Made by a program: the position numbers and the translations under genes. DNA of 32,747 bases from Pseudomonadota bacterium. GTDB lineage: Bacteria > Pseudomonadota > Gammaproteobacteria > Pseudomonadales > Pseudomonadaceae. The number at the start of each line of letters is the position of its first letter. Within the stretch, counting starts at the first letter, position 1. Positions 24,086 through 31,373 of the stretch are shown piece after piece. The DNA lies in contig JAEWGL010000076.1 of NCBI GenBank assembly GCA_023388335.1, positions 1 to 32,747 of the forward strand, read 5' to 3'. The notes under the pieces were generated by a model. That model made no database searches, had not been told where the DNA came from, and saw only the letters and a program-made list of their open reading frames with translations.

Positions 24086-25063
24086 TCAGAGATCAAGTAC
24101 CAGGCAAGGGCTGTGGGCGCGCGAGACGCAGATCAGCAGGCAGTCACCTGCGGCACGCTCCTGGTCGCTCAAGACCAGATCGCGATGGTCCGGCTCGCCT
24201 TCGCAAACGCGTGTTTCGCAGGTGCGACAGATCCCGGAGCGACATGCGTACGGCGGCTCCAGACCGTTTTCCTCCAGGGCTTCGAGGATGCTTTGCTCGG
24301 GGGCAACCCACAGATGGAGGCCGCTTTTGCGCAAGTGGATGTCAAAGCCGCCAGTTTCATCGACGTGATCCTGTGCGGTAGGCTGGGAAGGGGCAGAGAA
24401 CCATTCGAAGTGCAGCTGCCCGGCGACGGTCTTGCCAGCGTCACGGATGGCCGTCATCAACGGCTCAGGGCCGCAGCAGTAGAGCTGCTCGTCGCTACCC
24501 AGCGAATCGATCACACTCCCTGCGTCCAGGTGGCGACCATCCTGTTGGTCGGTAACATGCCACTGCACACAGGCAGGATCGAGTTCGCGCAGCTGTTCAT
24601 AGAAGGCGGCACGTTGCAGGCTGCGTACTGAATAAACCAGGCGCCAGGGGCGCTTTTCACGCTGGCACCAGCGGATCATCGCCAAGATGGGCGTGATGCC
24701 GATGCCACCGGCGACGAAACAGTAGCGCTGAGCCTGTGGGTCGAGCACAAAATTGTTGCGTGGCCCGCGGGTCTGCAGGCGATCGTCTTGGCGCAGCGAA
24801 GCGTGGATGAACTGCGAGCCACCTCGACTATTCGGGCTCAGGCCCACTGCGATTAGGTAGCGGTGGCGTTCGATGCAGTCATTGAGCAGCGAATAATGGC
24901 GGATCAGGCCGTTGCGTAAGATCAGCTCCAGGTGCGCGCCTGGGGTGAACGGAGGCAGGTCGCGCCCGTCAGGGGACATGAGCTCGAGAACGGCAACGTC
25001 CTTGGCTTCGGCCCATACGCGCTTGACTTGCAGGTCCAGACGATCGAGGGGGACGCTTGTCAT
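24086..25063 (-). CDS. Oxygenase reductase (FMN/NADH/plant-type ferredoxin), VanB-like
   Basis: A 325-residue class IA reductase. It has an N-terminal flavin domain with HYSLLNDCIERHRYLIAVG, an NAD domain with FVAGGIGITPILAMIRWC and CCGPEPLM, and a C-terminal plant-type 2Fe-2S domain with Cys274, Cys279, Cys282 and Cys312 (YACRSGICRTCETRV...LLICVSRA). It passes electrons from NADH to the Rieske oxygenase. The start is set at 25063 with AAGGGAA about 8 bases upstream. The longer open frame to 25177 would add a Ser/Arg-rich extension that runs through a perfect inverted repeat. It is the first gene of the operon, divergent from the LuxR-type regulator. Confidence 0.9.
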   Translation of the reverse strand: MTSVPLDRLDLQVKRVWAEAKDVAVLELMSPDGRDLPPFTPGAHLELILRNGLIRHYSLLNDCIERHRYLIAVGLSPNSRGGSQFIHASLRQDDRLQTRGPRNNFVLDPQAQRYCFVAGGIGITPILAMIRWCQREKRPWRLVYSVRSLQRAAFYEQLRELDPACVQWHVTDQQDGRHLDAGSVIDSLGSDEQLYCCGPEPLMTAIRDAGKTVAGQLHFEWFSAPSQPTAQDHVDETGGFDIHLRKSGLHLWVAPEQSILEALEENGLEPPYACRSGICRTCETRVCEGEPDHRDLVLSDQERAAGDCLLICVSRAHSPCLVLDL

Positions 25064-25145
25064 TGTTGTTTTCCCTTGCTTTGCCAGGCCCGCAGCAGGA
25101 GGCCCGCACTCTGATGGGTGCAGACTATCGAGTTGCGTCTTCGAT

Positions 25146-25169
25146 GCTGTCCTCCGAGAAGAGGACAGC
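25146..25169. promoter_or_regulatory. Perfect 9-bp inverted repeat upstream of the oxygenase reductase
   Basis: GCTGTCCTC and GAGGACAGC flank a six-base spacer (cgagaa). The octamer CTGTCCTC recurs at 25246-25253, 26 bases before the LuxR-type gene. It could be the binding site of that regulator, or a hairpin in the leader of the reductase mRNA. Confidence 0.5.
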
Positions 25170-25190
25170 GTTGCCAAGGGAGCATTAGAT

Positions 25191-25204
25191 TGATAACTTG
25201 TTAA
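25191..25204. promoter_or_regulatory. HpaR-like operator candidate in the Rieske operon / luxR divergent region
   Basis: Read on the minus strand this is TTAACAAGTTATCA, which matches 13 of 14 bases of the site beside hpaR (13930-13943). It shares the TTAASAWGTTA core with the hpaG1/hpaA region. It lies about 130 bases upstream of the reductase start codon, where a repressor could act on both divergent promoters. Confidence 0.5.
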
Positions 25205-25278
25205 CTATGTGGCTGGCAGCAAATGGCCATCTACACTGAACCGGCCTGTCCTCTATTAAAACAACAACGGACCTCGCC

Positions 25279-26067
25279 ATGATCGATGTTTGGAATGCCG
25301 CCCAGAGCACACGCCACAGTGAACCCACCGGCTTCGCCGACGTGGTCTGCAACATGGGGCAGGAGGGTTTCGAGCGCTCCTTGTTCAACTGCCTAGGCCA
25401 ATCGCTCGACTCGCGTCACTTCACCCTCATACGCATGGACAAAGGCCAGCCGAGCTTGCTCTATGCTGGAACCCGGCACGCCGACAGGCAATTGGTGTGG
25501 CGCTGCTGGCATGCCTATTCGCATTACTTGCATCGCCATGATCCGCTGTTCATACGCATGCCCGAGCAACGGTGCAACAACGGCGGCCTGCTGGTGGGGC
25601 ATCTGCTGGCCGAGGACATCGAGTTCAGCCCTTATCGACAGGACCTTTATCAGAACAACGGCATGAGCGAGCGCTTGTCGAGCCTGCAGTGGGAGGAGGA
25701 TGGCGTGCCCGTGCTGTTCAATCTGTACCGGCATCGAGAGGACGGGCAATTCAGTGAACGCGCCATCGCCTCGTTCGAACAGCTGGCGCCGGTGCTGCTG
25801 CAATTGCTTCGCGGGCATATGGCAATGCGACGCAACCAGGTCACGGCCGGCCCGCAGCAGTGGCGGGCTGTGTTACGGCGTAAGGCACCGGCTTTGTCCG
25901 AGCGAGAAGAGGAGATCTGCCTTTGGCTGTTGCAGGGGCTGACCTATGCGGGTATCGCCGCCATGCTGGGAATCAAGGAGACCACGGTTAAGACCTATCG
26001 CAACCGGGCATTTGAACGCCTGGATATTCATTTTCGTAATCAGTTGTTTGCGCTGGTGCAGGGGTAG
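25279..26067 (+). CDS. LuxR-type helix-turn-helix regulator, likely controlling the Rieske-TRAP operon
   Basis: A 262-residue protein. The C-terminal 60 residues are a clear LuxR/FixJ DNA-binding domain: PALSEREEEICLWLLQGLTYAGIAAMLGIKETTVKTYRNRAFERL, seen here as its LSxRExEI, YAGIAAMLGI and KTYRNRA elements. The N-terminal 190 residues have no response-regulator Asp pocket or ATP-binding motif. They could form a GAF/autoinducer-like ligand domain (FSPYRQDLYQNNGMSERLSS). The gene is divergent from the oxygenase reductase with 215 bases between the start codons, and is the only regulator adjacent to that operon. It is the best candidate for its substrate-responsive activator. The ribosome site is weak. 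Confidence 0.85.
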   Translation: MIDVWNAAQSTRHSEPTGFADVVCNMGQEGFERSLFNCLGQSLDSRHFTLIRMDKGQPSLLYAGTRHADRQLVWRCWHAYSHYLHRHDPLFIRMPEQRCNNGGLLVGHLLAEDIEFSPYRQDLYQNNGMSERLSSLQWEEDGVPVLFNLYRHREDGQFSERAIASFEQLAPVLLQLLRGHMAMRRNQVTAGPQQWRAVLRRKAPALSEREEEICLWLLQGLTYAGIAAMLGIKETTVKTYRNRAFERLDIHFRNQLFALVQG

Positions 26068-26177
26068 GCGGCGTCGTGGTTTGAGCTCGGGCATAAAGCA
26101 GAGTGAGGACGGTACCATAAGGATGGCGAGAACGATCGGGTCGACGGCATTGGCCGCGAGAGGAGGTGGGGTGACGC

Positions 26178-27140
26178 TCAGACGCCCAGGCGTTGCTCGC
26201 GGGATGGCGGATAACCGAAGTACGCCGCATAGCACTTGCTGAAGTGCGACACCGAGACGAATCCGCAGGCCACGGCCACGTCCATCACCGACAGGTCGGC
26301 GTACTGCAGCAGGCGGCGGCTTTTGGTGATGCGCAGTTCCATGTAATAGCGCCGTGGCGAGGTGCCGAGCTGGGCTTGGAACAGCCGGTCGATCTGCCGT
26401 CGGGAACGGCCGCTATAGGCAGCGAGTTGGTCGAGGCTGAGGATTTCCTCGAGGTTGTTTTCCATCAGCTCGACAATGGTGCGCAACTGCAAGCTCATGG
26501 ACTTTTTCGCGCCCGGCCCGACCTGGCGATAACGCGCCCCGGAGAACGAGAGGATTTCCTCGACACCTTCGGCCAAGCCATCGCCGTGCTGGCGCCGAAG
26601 CAGGCCGAGCATCAGTTCCATGGCGCCATTGGGGCTAGCTGCCGTCAGGCGATCGCGATCAAGGGTGAAACTGGTCGGGATCGGTCGACTCTGCGGGCTG
26701 CGCTCGGCAAGGCTGGCCCGCTGTTCGGGGTGAATGCTGCAGTCGTAGTCAACCAGCACCCCCGCGCGCGCAAGAAAGTAGGCGCCGTTCCACAGGCCAC
26801 CGAGGGCCATGCCCTGGGCGGCGCAGTCACTCAGCAGGCGGTCGAGCTGCGGGTACTTCAGCGGTGTGCGCAGACCGCCGCAGATCAGCAGCAGGTCGAG
26901 GTCCCTCAGCGACCGCGGTTCAAGTTCGCTGGCGATCAGCTCAAGGCCCAGGTCGCTCAGCGCACGCTCGCCGCTCAGCGACAACGGCGCGAAGTGGAAG
27001 CTGTCGGCGCGCAGCAGATTGGCGGTGACCAGCACGTCCATGGCCACGGTAAAGCTTGCCATCGAGAAATGTTCGAGCAGGACGAAACCGACCCGATAGG
27101 GCGCCTGTGCCTCGCCAGTGGCGGACTTGAGCCGCAGCAT
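26178..27140 (-). CDS. GlxA-family transcriptional regulator (DJ-1/PfpI-like domain + AraC HTH)
   Basis: A 320-residue regulator. Residues about 15-190 resemble the class I glutamine-amidotransferase-like fold of GlxA/CdhR/GbdR proteins: VGFVLLEHFSMASFTVAMDVL, LDLLLICGGLRTP and LGGLWNGAYFLARAG, with the nucleophile position lacking Cys (GGLWNGAY), as in regulators that bind but do not hydrolyse. The last 100 residues are an AraC module (LDQLAAYSGRSRRQIDRLFQ ... VSVSHFSKCYAAYFGYPPSREQ). The start at 27140 begins at the compact MLRLKS; the open frame upstream is low-complexity. Relatives control glycine betaine, carnitine or arginine catabolism, but the effector here is not evident. It is convergent with the LuxR-type gene. 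Confidence 0.85.
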   Translation of the reverse strand: MLRLKSATGEAQAPYRVGFVLLEHFSMASFTVAMDVLVTANLLRADSFHFAPLSLSGERALSDLGLELIASELEPRSLRDLDLLLICGGLRTPLKYPQLDRLLSDCAAQGMALGGLWNGAYFLARAGVLVDYDCSIHPEQRASLAERSPQSRPIPTSFTLDRDRLTAASPNGAMELMLGLLRRQHGDGLAEGVEEILSFSGARYRQVGPGAKKSMSLQLRTIVELMENNLEEILSLDQLAAYSGRSRRQIDRLFQAQLGTSPRRYYMELRITKSRRLLQYADLSVMDVAVACGFVSVSHFSKCYAAYFGYPPSREQRLGV

Positions 27141-27313
27141 GTTCCAGGTGCTGCTCTTCTTGCTGAATTGACGGGCTGTGGGCACGTACGTCTCCGTGGC
27201 AGGTGCTGAGCGGCGAGGAGTGTGCGGCGAGGGCCGTGGAAACACAACTGGGCAACTCATCCACACCATCGGCTATGCTGGCGCCACCCCTTAGACCTTG
27301 CGAGAGTGACGCC

Positions 27314-27832
27314 ATGAAATACGCCGCTGCCCTGCTGTTGAGCCTGCTTCCGATAATGGCCCAGGCCCTTGAGCCGGGCGAGCAGCTCAAGCCTTGGACG
27401 TTGCTCGACCAGCACGATCAGGCCTACACCCTGCAACCGCAGACGCGCATCCTGCTGGTCGCCCGGGACATGGACGGCGCCAAGCTGGTCAAGGCCGCTC
27501 TGGCAGAGCAGTCCAAGGGCTATCTGGAGGCGCGCGACGCGGTGTTCGTCGCCGATATCCAGCGTATGCCTGCGCTGATCAGCAAACTGTTCGCCATCCC
27601 GGCCATGCGCGACTACAGCTATCGCGTGCTGCTCGACCGCGACGGCCAGGTGGCCAGCCGCTATCCAGGCAGCGAAGCCAAGGTGCTGTGGTTGCAACTG
27701 CAGCAGGGCGCACTGGTATCGCAGCGCGAATACGACAGCGCCGATGCCCTCAAGGCGGCCCTGGCGCAGGTGGCACCACGAACGGAGCAAGGCACACGTA
27801 CGCAAGATAACGCTGCATATGCTACACAGTAG
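27314..27832 (+). CDS. Exported thioredoxin-fold-like protein of unknown function
   Basis: A 172-residue protein with a signal peptide (KYAAALLLSLLPIMAQA, then LEPGEQ). The mature part reads like a thioredoxin-like domain without the CxxC: LKPWTLLDQHDQAYTL, TRILLVARDMDGAKLVKAAL, AVFVADIQRMPALISKLFAIP and YRVLLDRDGQVASRYPG. Homologues are sometimes annotated as FAD/FMN-containing dehydrogenases, for which I see no support. The start at 27314 gives the signal peptide directly; the in-frame start 111 bases upstream does not. It is divergent from the GlxA-type regulator. Confidence 0.7.
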   Translation: MKYAAALLLSLLPIMAQALEPGEQLKPWTLLDQHDQAYTLQPQTRILLVARDMDGAKLVKAALAEQSKGYLEARDAVFVADIQRMPALISKLFAIPAMRDYSYRVLLDRDGQVASRYPGSEAKVLWLQLQQGALVSQREYDSADALKAALAQVAPRTEQGTRTQDNAAYATQ

Positions 27833-27931
27833 ACAAGAGCAAGCGCATCAACGCCCTGGCGCGGCTACATCCGACGGAACCCTTGGCGCTGTTGGGCACC
27901 AAACGCAGTACACACTGACGGAGAATGCTCA

Positions 27932-28144
27932 ATGGAAATCGGAACGATGTGGATCATCTTCGCCGCCCTGCTGATCCTGCTGGAAATCTGGGCCATTTGG
28001 CACATCATCGGCAGCGAACGCAGGGCAGAACGCAAGATGCTGTGGATCATCTTCGTCGTCTATGCGCCGGTTATCGGGCTGCTGGTGTGGGCCATTCGTG
28101 GGCCGAAGGCGGTCAAGGGCAAGCAGGTACTGGAGGAAAAGTGA
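27932..28144 (+). CDS. Small membrane protein with PLDc_N-like domain
   Basis: A 70-residue protein with two hydrophobic helices (MWIIFAALLILLEIWAIWHI and MLWIIFVVYAPVIGLLVWAI) separated by a charged loop (GSERRAERK), and a basic C-terminus. The arrangement is that of the phospholipase D N-terminal (PLDc_N) family of small membrane proteins; no HKD catalytic motif is present, so it is not an enzyme. GGAG 8 bases before the ATG supports translation. It may share a transcript with the thioredoxin-like gene 99 bases upstream. Function unknown. Confidence 0.75.
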   Translation: MEIGTMWIIFAALLILLEIWAIWHIIGSERRAERKMLWIIFVVYAPVIGLLVWAIRGPKAVKGKQVLEEK

Positions 28145-28189
28145 GGGCTTTTCCCAGGCCACCCACTGGCCGGTGCCTCACCGCGCCGT

Positions 28190-28211
28190 AAAACGGCCCG
28201 CTCAGGGCCGT
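28190..28211 (-). terminator. Terminator downstream of glutathionyl-hydroquinone reductase gene
   Basis: On the minus strand a 7-bp stem ACGGCCC / GGGCCGT with loop tgagc is followed by TTTT. It lies about 90 bases after the stop codon of the minus-strand gene ending at 28303, and can also limit read-through from the plus-strand gene ending at 28144. Confidence 0.7.
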
Positions 28212-28302
28212 CTCCCCACTGTCCTTGATGCCAGCACCCTGCTTCGCGTAACGCAGGGCGCCCCGACACATTTTCTTCTGTTCCTCGCGCCAATCGGCCG
28301 CC

Positions 28303-29271
28303 TCAAGCGCCGGCCTTGTGCCAGATCCCATGGCCAGGCAAACGATCGCGGTCGTGGGTGACGGTGAAGTCCTGTTGCGGTCCCTTAGGTACGATGCCAT
28401 TGGGGTTGATGGTCTTGTGGCTCATGTAATAGTGCTTCTGGATATGCTCCATGTTCACCGTCTCGGCGACGCCTGGCCACTGGTACAGCTCACGCAGCCA
28501 GTTGGAGAGGTTCGGGTAGTCGGCGATGCGCCGTAGGTTGCACTTGAAGTGCCCGAAGTACACGGCATCGAAACGCACCATGGTGGTGAACAGGCGCACA
28601 TCGGCCTCGGTCAAGTATTCGCCCGCCAGGTAACGCTTGCGGCCAAGCAGGGCTTCGAGGTGATCGAGTTCGCTGAACAACGCATCGAAGGCTTGCTCAT
28701 AGGCTTGCTGGGTGGTGGCGAAACCGGCCCGGTACACGCCGTTGTTCACGGCCGCATAGATCCGCTCGTTGAGTGCATCGATCACCGGTCGCAGGGGGTC
28801 GGGGTAGAAGTCCAGGCGGTTGCCGGTCAGTTCGTCGAAAGCGCCGTTGAAGATGCGGATGATCTCAGCCGACTCGTTGTTGACGATGCGTTTTTCCTGC
28901 TTGTCCCACAGCACGGGGACCGTCACCCGGCCAGTGTAGTTCGGGTCGTCCAGGGTGTAGCGCTGATGCAGGTAGGCCAGGCCGTCGAGAGCATCGCCGC
29001 TCGAGCCTTTCTGCTGGTCGAAGGTCCAACCCTGCTCGCCCATGAACCAGCTGACCACAGACACGTCGATCAACGGCGCCAAGCCTTTGAGCGCGCGGAA
29101 GATCAAGGTGCGGTGGGCCCAGGGGCAGGCCAGCGACACATAGAGGTGATAGCGGCCTGCTTCGGCGGCCGGCAGCGGGTTGCGACGTTGGGCGTTTTCC
29201 CGCTGGAAAGCGCCGTCCTTGCTGTTCTCGTACCACTGGTCATGCCAGCGGCCATCGATCAAAAGGCCCAT
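28303..29271 (-). CDS. yqjG: Glutathionyl-hydroquinone reductase
   Basis: A 322-residue Xi-class glutathione transferase. The catalytic Cys49 lies in SLACPWAHRTLI, the C-P-W-A signature of this class, with QKGSSGDALDGLAYLHQRYT, YTGRVTVPVLWDK and IVNNESAEIIRIFN in the N-terminal part. An all-helical C-terminal domain follows (GEYLTEADVRLFTTMVRFD, KCNLRRIADYPNL, HYYMSHKTINPNGIVPKGP). It removes glutathione from glutathionyl-hydroquinones and may protect against quinones formed from catechols such as homoprotocatechuate, though its genes are also common away from such clusters. It is transcribed apart from ybiB (104-base gap). Confidence 0.93.
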   Translation of the reverse strand: MGLLIDGRWHDQWYENSKDGAFQRENAQRRNPLPAAEAGRYHLYVSLACPWAHRTLIFRALKGLAPLIDVSVVSWFMGEQGWTFDQQKGSSGDALDGLAYLHQRYTLDDPNYTGRVTVPVLWDKQEKRIVNNESAEIIRIFNGAFDELTGNRLDFYPDPLRPVIDALNERIYAAVNNGVYRAGFATTQQAYEQAFDALFSELDHLEALLGRKRYLAGEYLTEADVRLFTTMVRFDAVYFGHFKCNLRRIADYPNLSNWLRELYQWPGVAETVNMEHIQKHYYMSHKTINPNGIVPKGPQQDFTVTHDRDRLPGHGIWHKAGA

Positions 29272-29375
29272 GCTGAACTCCTTGGAAGTTGATTCTCATT
29301 GGAACCCAGTCTACGGGCAGTCGTTCGAACAAATAGCGCAAAGACTGTGGGGTTTTGCACAAGTTGATCGATCGG

Positions 29376-30389
29376 TTAACCGGCGTTTCGCGTGCTCCAA
29401 TAGCGCTTGGCCGTGGCGAACGCCTGGTCGCGGTCTTGGCCAAGCCCGCGTAGCGCCAAGGCCATGGTCGCCAGCACGGCGAGCTCACCGTAACTGTCTT
29501 TGGCCTCACCCTGCCACACCGCCAACAGGTGTTCAGGTTGCAGGCTCGCCGGCTTGACATGGCGCTGGACGCTCAGGGCCGGCCATTCCTCGTCCCAGGA
29601 CTCACCATCGGCGGTGCCGTAGAGATGGCTGATGACATCGGGATTGACCTCGATCTCGCCACCATCGCCCTTGACCACGATGACCCGATCGCCGAGCAGG
29701 CGGCTTGCCTCGCGATGTACCGCCTGGTAGCCGGGATGGAAGATACTCTGCAAGCCGCAGCGCGCAGATAGCGGATTGAGCACCCGCGCCAGGGAATGGA
29801 TCGGCGAGCGCAGGCCGAGAGTGTTGCGCAGGTCGATCATCCGTTGCAGCTGGGGCGCCCAATCCTGCAACGGAAAGAACGCCAGTTGCTGGTTGTCCAG
29901 GGCATCGGCCACCGCATTCCAGTCGCGGCACAGCGGGACCTGCAGCAGCGCCAACAATTGCTCGCTGTACATGCGCCCGGCCGTGTGGGCGCCGCCGCCA
30001 TGCATGAGGATGCGCACGCCGTTGGCGGCCAGGCACTTGGCGGCCAACAGGTACCAGGGCAGATGGCGCTTCTTGCCGGCATAGGTCGGCCAGTCCAGGT
30101 CTATCGCGATAGCCGGGGCTGCGAGGTGCGCGCGCAGGGCTTCGGTGAAACCGGCCAGTTCCTCGGCGCTTTCTTCCTTGTGCCGCAGCAGCATGAGAAA
30201 GGCGCCCAGTTGGGTGTCCTCGACCTTGCCTTCGAGCAGCAGGGTCATGGCCGCGCGGGCTTCTTCGCGGCTCAGGCCACGCGCGCCGCGCTTACCTTTG
30301 CCGAGGATGCGCACGAATTCGGCAAAGGGGTGTTCGGCCGGGGTTTCCAGGGTCAGCGGGCGGGGCATTGGAACAGCGGGTTCGGTCAT
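29376..30389 (-). CDS. ybiB: YbiB/TrpD2-like protein, anthranilate phosphoribosyltransferase fold
   Basis: A 337-residue protein with the type III phosphoribosyltransferase fold. The helical domain (FAEFVRILGKGKRGARGLSREEARAAMTLLLEG) is followed by the alpha/beta domain with ILMHGGGAHTAGRMYSEQLLALL, RNTLGLRSPIHSLARVLNPL and VVKGDGGEIEVNP. E. coli YbiB (TrpD2) binds nucleic acid and lacks the TrpD reaction. The start at 30389 gives a four-base ATGA overlap with tusE; the longer open frame would run back through tusE. The tus-ybiB linkage is typical of pseudomonads. Confidence 0.88.
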   Translation of the reverse strand: MTEPAVPMPRPLTLETPAEHPFAEFVRILGKGKRGARGLSREEARAAMTLLLEGKVEDTQLGAFLMLLRHKEESAEELAGFTEALRAHLAAPAIAIDLDWPTYAGKKRHLPWYLLAAKCLAANGVRILMHGGGAHTAGRMYSEQLLALLQVPLCRDWNAVADALDNQQLAFFPLQDWAPQLQRMIDLRNTLGLRSPIHSLARVLNPLSARCGLQSIFHPGYQAVHREASRLLGDRVIVVKGDGGEIEVNPDVISHLYGTADGESWDEEWPALSVQRHVKPASLQPEHLLAVWQGEAKDSYGELAVLATMALALRGLGQDRDQAFATAKRYWSTRNAG

Positions 30390-30721
30390 ATGCAGTTGGT
30401 CGGCTTGGGCAGGCCCGCCAGCTTGGCGGCAAGTTTGGCGGGAGTGCCGTTGAACAGGCGGTTGAGGTGCGGGCTGTTGCCCTTTTCCACGCCCAGCTTG
30501 AGCGCGGTGTACTTGATCAGCGGTCGGGTGGCCGGTGACAGCTGGTACTCTTCGTAGAACTGGCGCAGCAGTTCGAGGATATCCCAGTGGTCGGGGGTCA
30601 GGGCGATCTGCTCGCGCCCGGCCAAGGCCTCGGCGACCTCGCGGGACCAATCCTGCAGGTCGACCAGGAAACCATCCTTGTCCAGGGCGATCTGCCGATC
30701 GCCGACAGTCAGGGTACTCAT
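30386..30721 (-). CDS. tusE: Sulfurtransferase TusE (DsrC family)
   Basis: A 111-residue DsrC/TusE protein with the penultimate cysteine of the swinging C-terminal arm (PKPTNCI, Cys110) that accepts sulfur from TusBCD and passes it to MnmA for 2-thiouridine in tRNA. Family blocks are DKDGFLVDLQDWSREVAEALA, LTPDHWDILELLRQFYEEY and TRPLIKYTALKLG. The start at 30721 overlaps the tusB stop by four bases. Confidence 0.95.
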   Translation of the reverse strand: MSTLTVGDRQIALDKDGFLVDLQDWSREVAEALAGREQIALTPDHWDILELLRQFYEEYQLSPATRPLIKYTALKLGVEKGNSPHLNRLFNGTPAKLAAKLAGLPKPTNCI

Positions 30722-31017
30722 AGCCAGGTATTGACCTTGTCGTAGTGCAGCGAAAGCGCGACGAAGGCCGGATAGTCCACGGCCGTGGCCAGCGCGCTGG
30801 TGATGGCGCGCGCCTGCAGGTCCTCGGTGAGGGCGAACAGGCGCTGCTCCAGGCCGGCAGCCTGCAAGGCCTGCTGCGGCGTACTGCCGGGATTCAGGGC
30901 GTAGACCGCGTCGCCACACAGCAGCAGCGCGTCGGCTGGGCCGAGCAGGCGCAGGCAACTGTCCACACGGTTGTCGCCAAAGGGTGAATGGGCAATGACG
31001 TGCAAGGTACTCATCAA
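30718..31017 (-). CDS. tusB: Sulfur relay protein TusB
   Basis: A 99-residue DsrH/TusB protein, one subunit of the TusBCD complex that relays sulfur for tRNA 2-thiouridylation. It has the short family pattern (STLHVIAHSPF, LRLLGPADALLLCGDAVYAL, the C-terminal DYPAFVALSLHYDKVNTWL). Tandem ATG codons at 31017 and 31014 are alternative starts; the first gives an ATGA overlap with tusC. Confidence 0.93.
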   Translation of the reverse strand: MMSTLHVIAHSPFGDNRVDSCLRLLGPADALLLCGDAVYALNPGSTPQQALQAAGLEQRLFALTEDLQARAITSALATAVDYPAFVALSLHYDKVNTWL

Positions 31018-31373
31018 AGGGTCACCACGTGGTCGAATCGGGCTATCAGGGCCCTCAAGGCTCCAGCGTCCAGCACCTGCACCGGCAGTTCGAAGCGCTC
31101 CGCAGACAGGCCGCGCTCGGCGAGGCTGTGGCCACAGGCGAACAGTTCCTCGACGCCGAACATCGGCAGGGCCTGCAGGTTGGCGGCCAGGTTCTTTAGT
31201 TGCAGCTGGTCGGGTCGCTGTTGGCCGCTCAACTGAAACACGCCGTCATCGAGAAACAACATGCCCAGCGGCAGGTCGAAGGCGCCGCCAGCCAGGGCAA
31301 TGTCCAGCGCCTCGCGGGCTGATGGACCGCTCCACGGCGCCTGACGGCTGATAATCAACAAGGACTTGGCCAT
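31014..31373 (-). CDS. tusC: Sulfur relay protein TusC
   Basis: A 119-residue DsrF/TusC protein (KSLLIISRQAPWSGPSAREALDIAL, MLFLDDGVFQLSG, LPMFGVEELFACGHSL, LIARFDHVVTL), the second TusBCD subunit. It follows tusD directly, with its start codon abutting the tusD stop, and overlaps tusB by four bases. Confidence 0.94.
   Translation of the reverse strand: MAKSLLIISRQAPWSGPSAREALDIALAGGAFDLPLGMLFLDDGVFQLSGQQRPDQLQLKNLAANLQALPMFGVEELFACGHSLAERGLSAERFELPVQVLDAGALRALIARFDHVVTL

Noticed and set aside
26193..27209. Plus-strand open frame of 338 codons opposite the GlxA-type regulator
   Set aside because: The minus strand carries a complete two-domain regulator; the plus-strand product has no domain and an antisense-like composition.
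1331..27832. The two exported thioredoxin-like proteins at 1331 and 27314 as a duplicated flank marking island insertion
   Set aside because: Beyond a signal peptide and similar size, the mature sequences do not align convincingly and no direct repeat was found at the two ends.
29376..30650. YbiB with an extra 87-residue N-terminal extension
   Set aside because: The extension overlaps tusE out of frame and is Arg/Pro/Gln-rich; the ATG at 30389 overlapping the tusE stop is the normal start.
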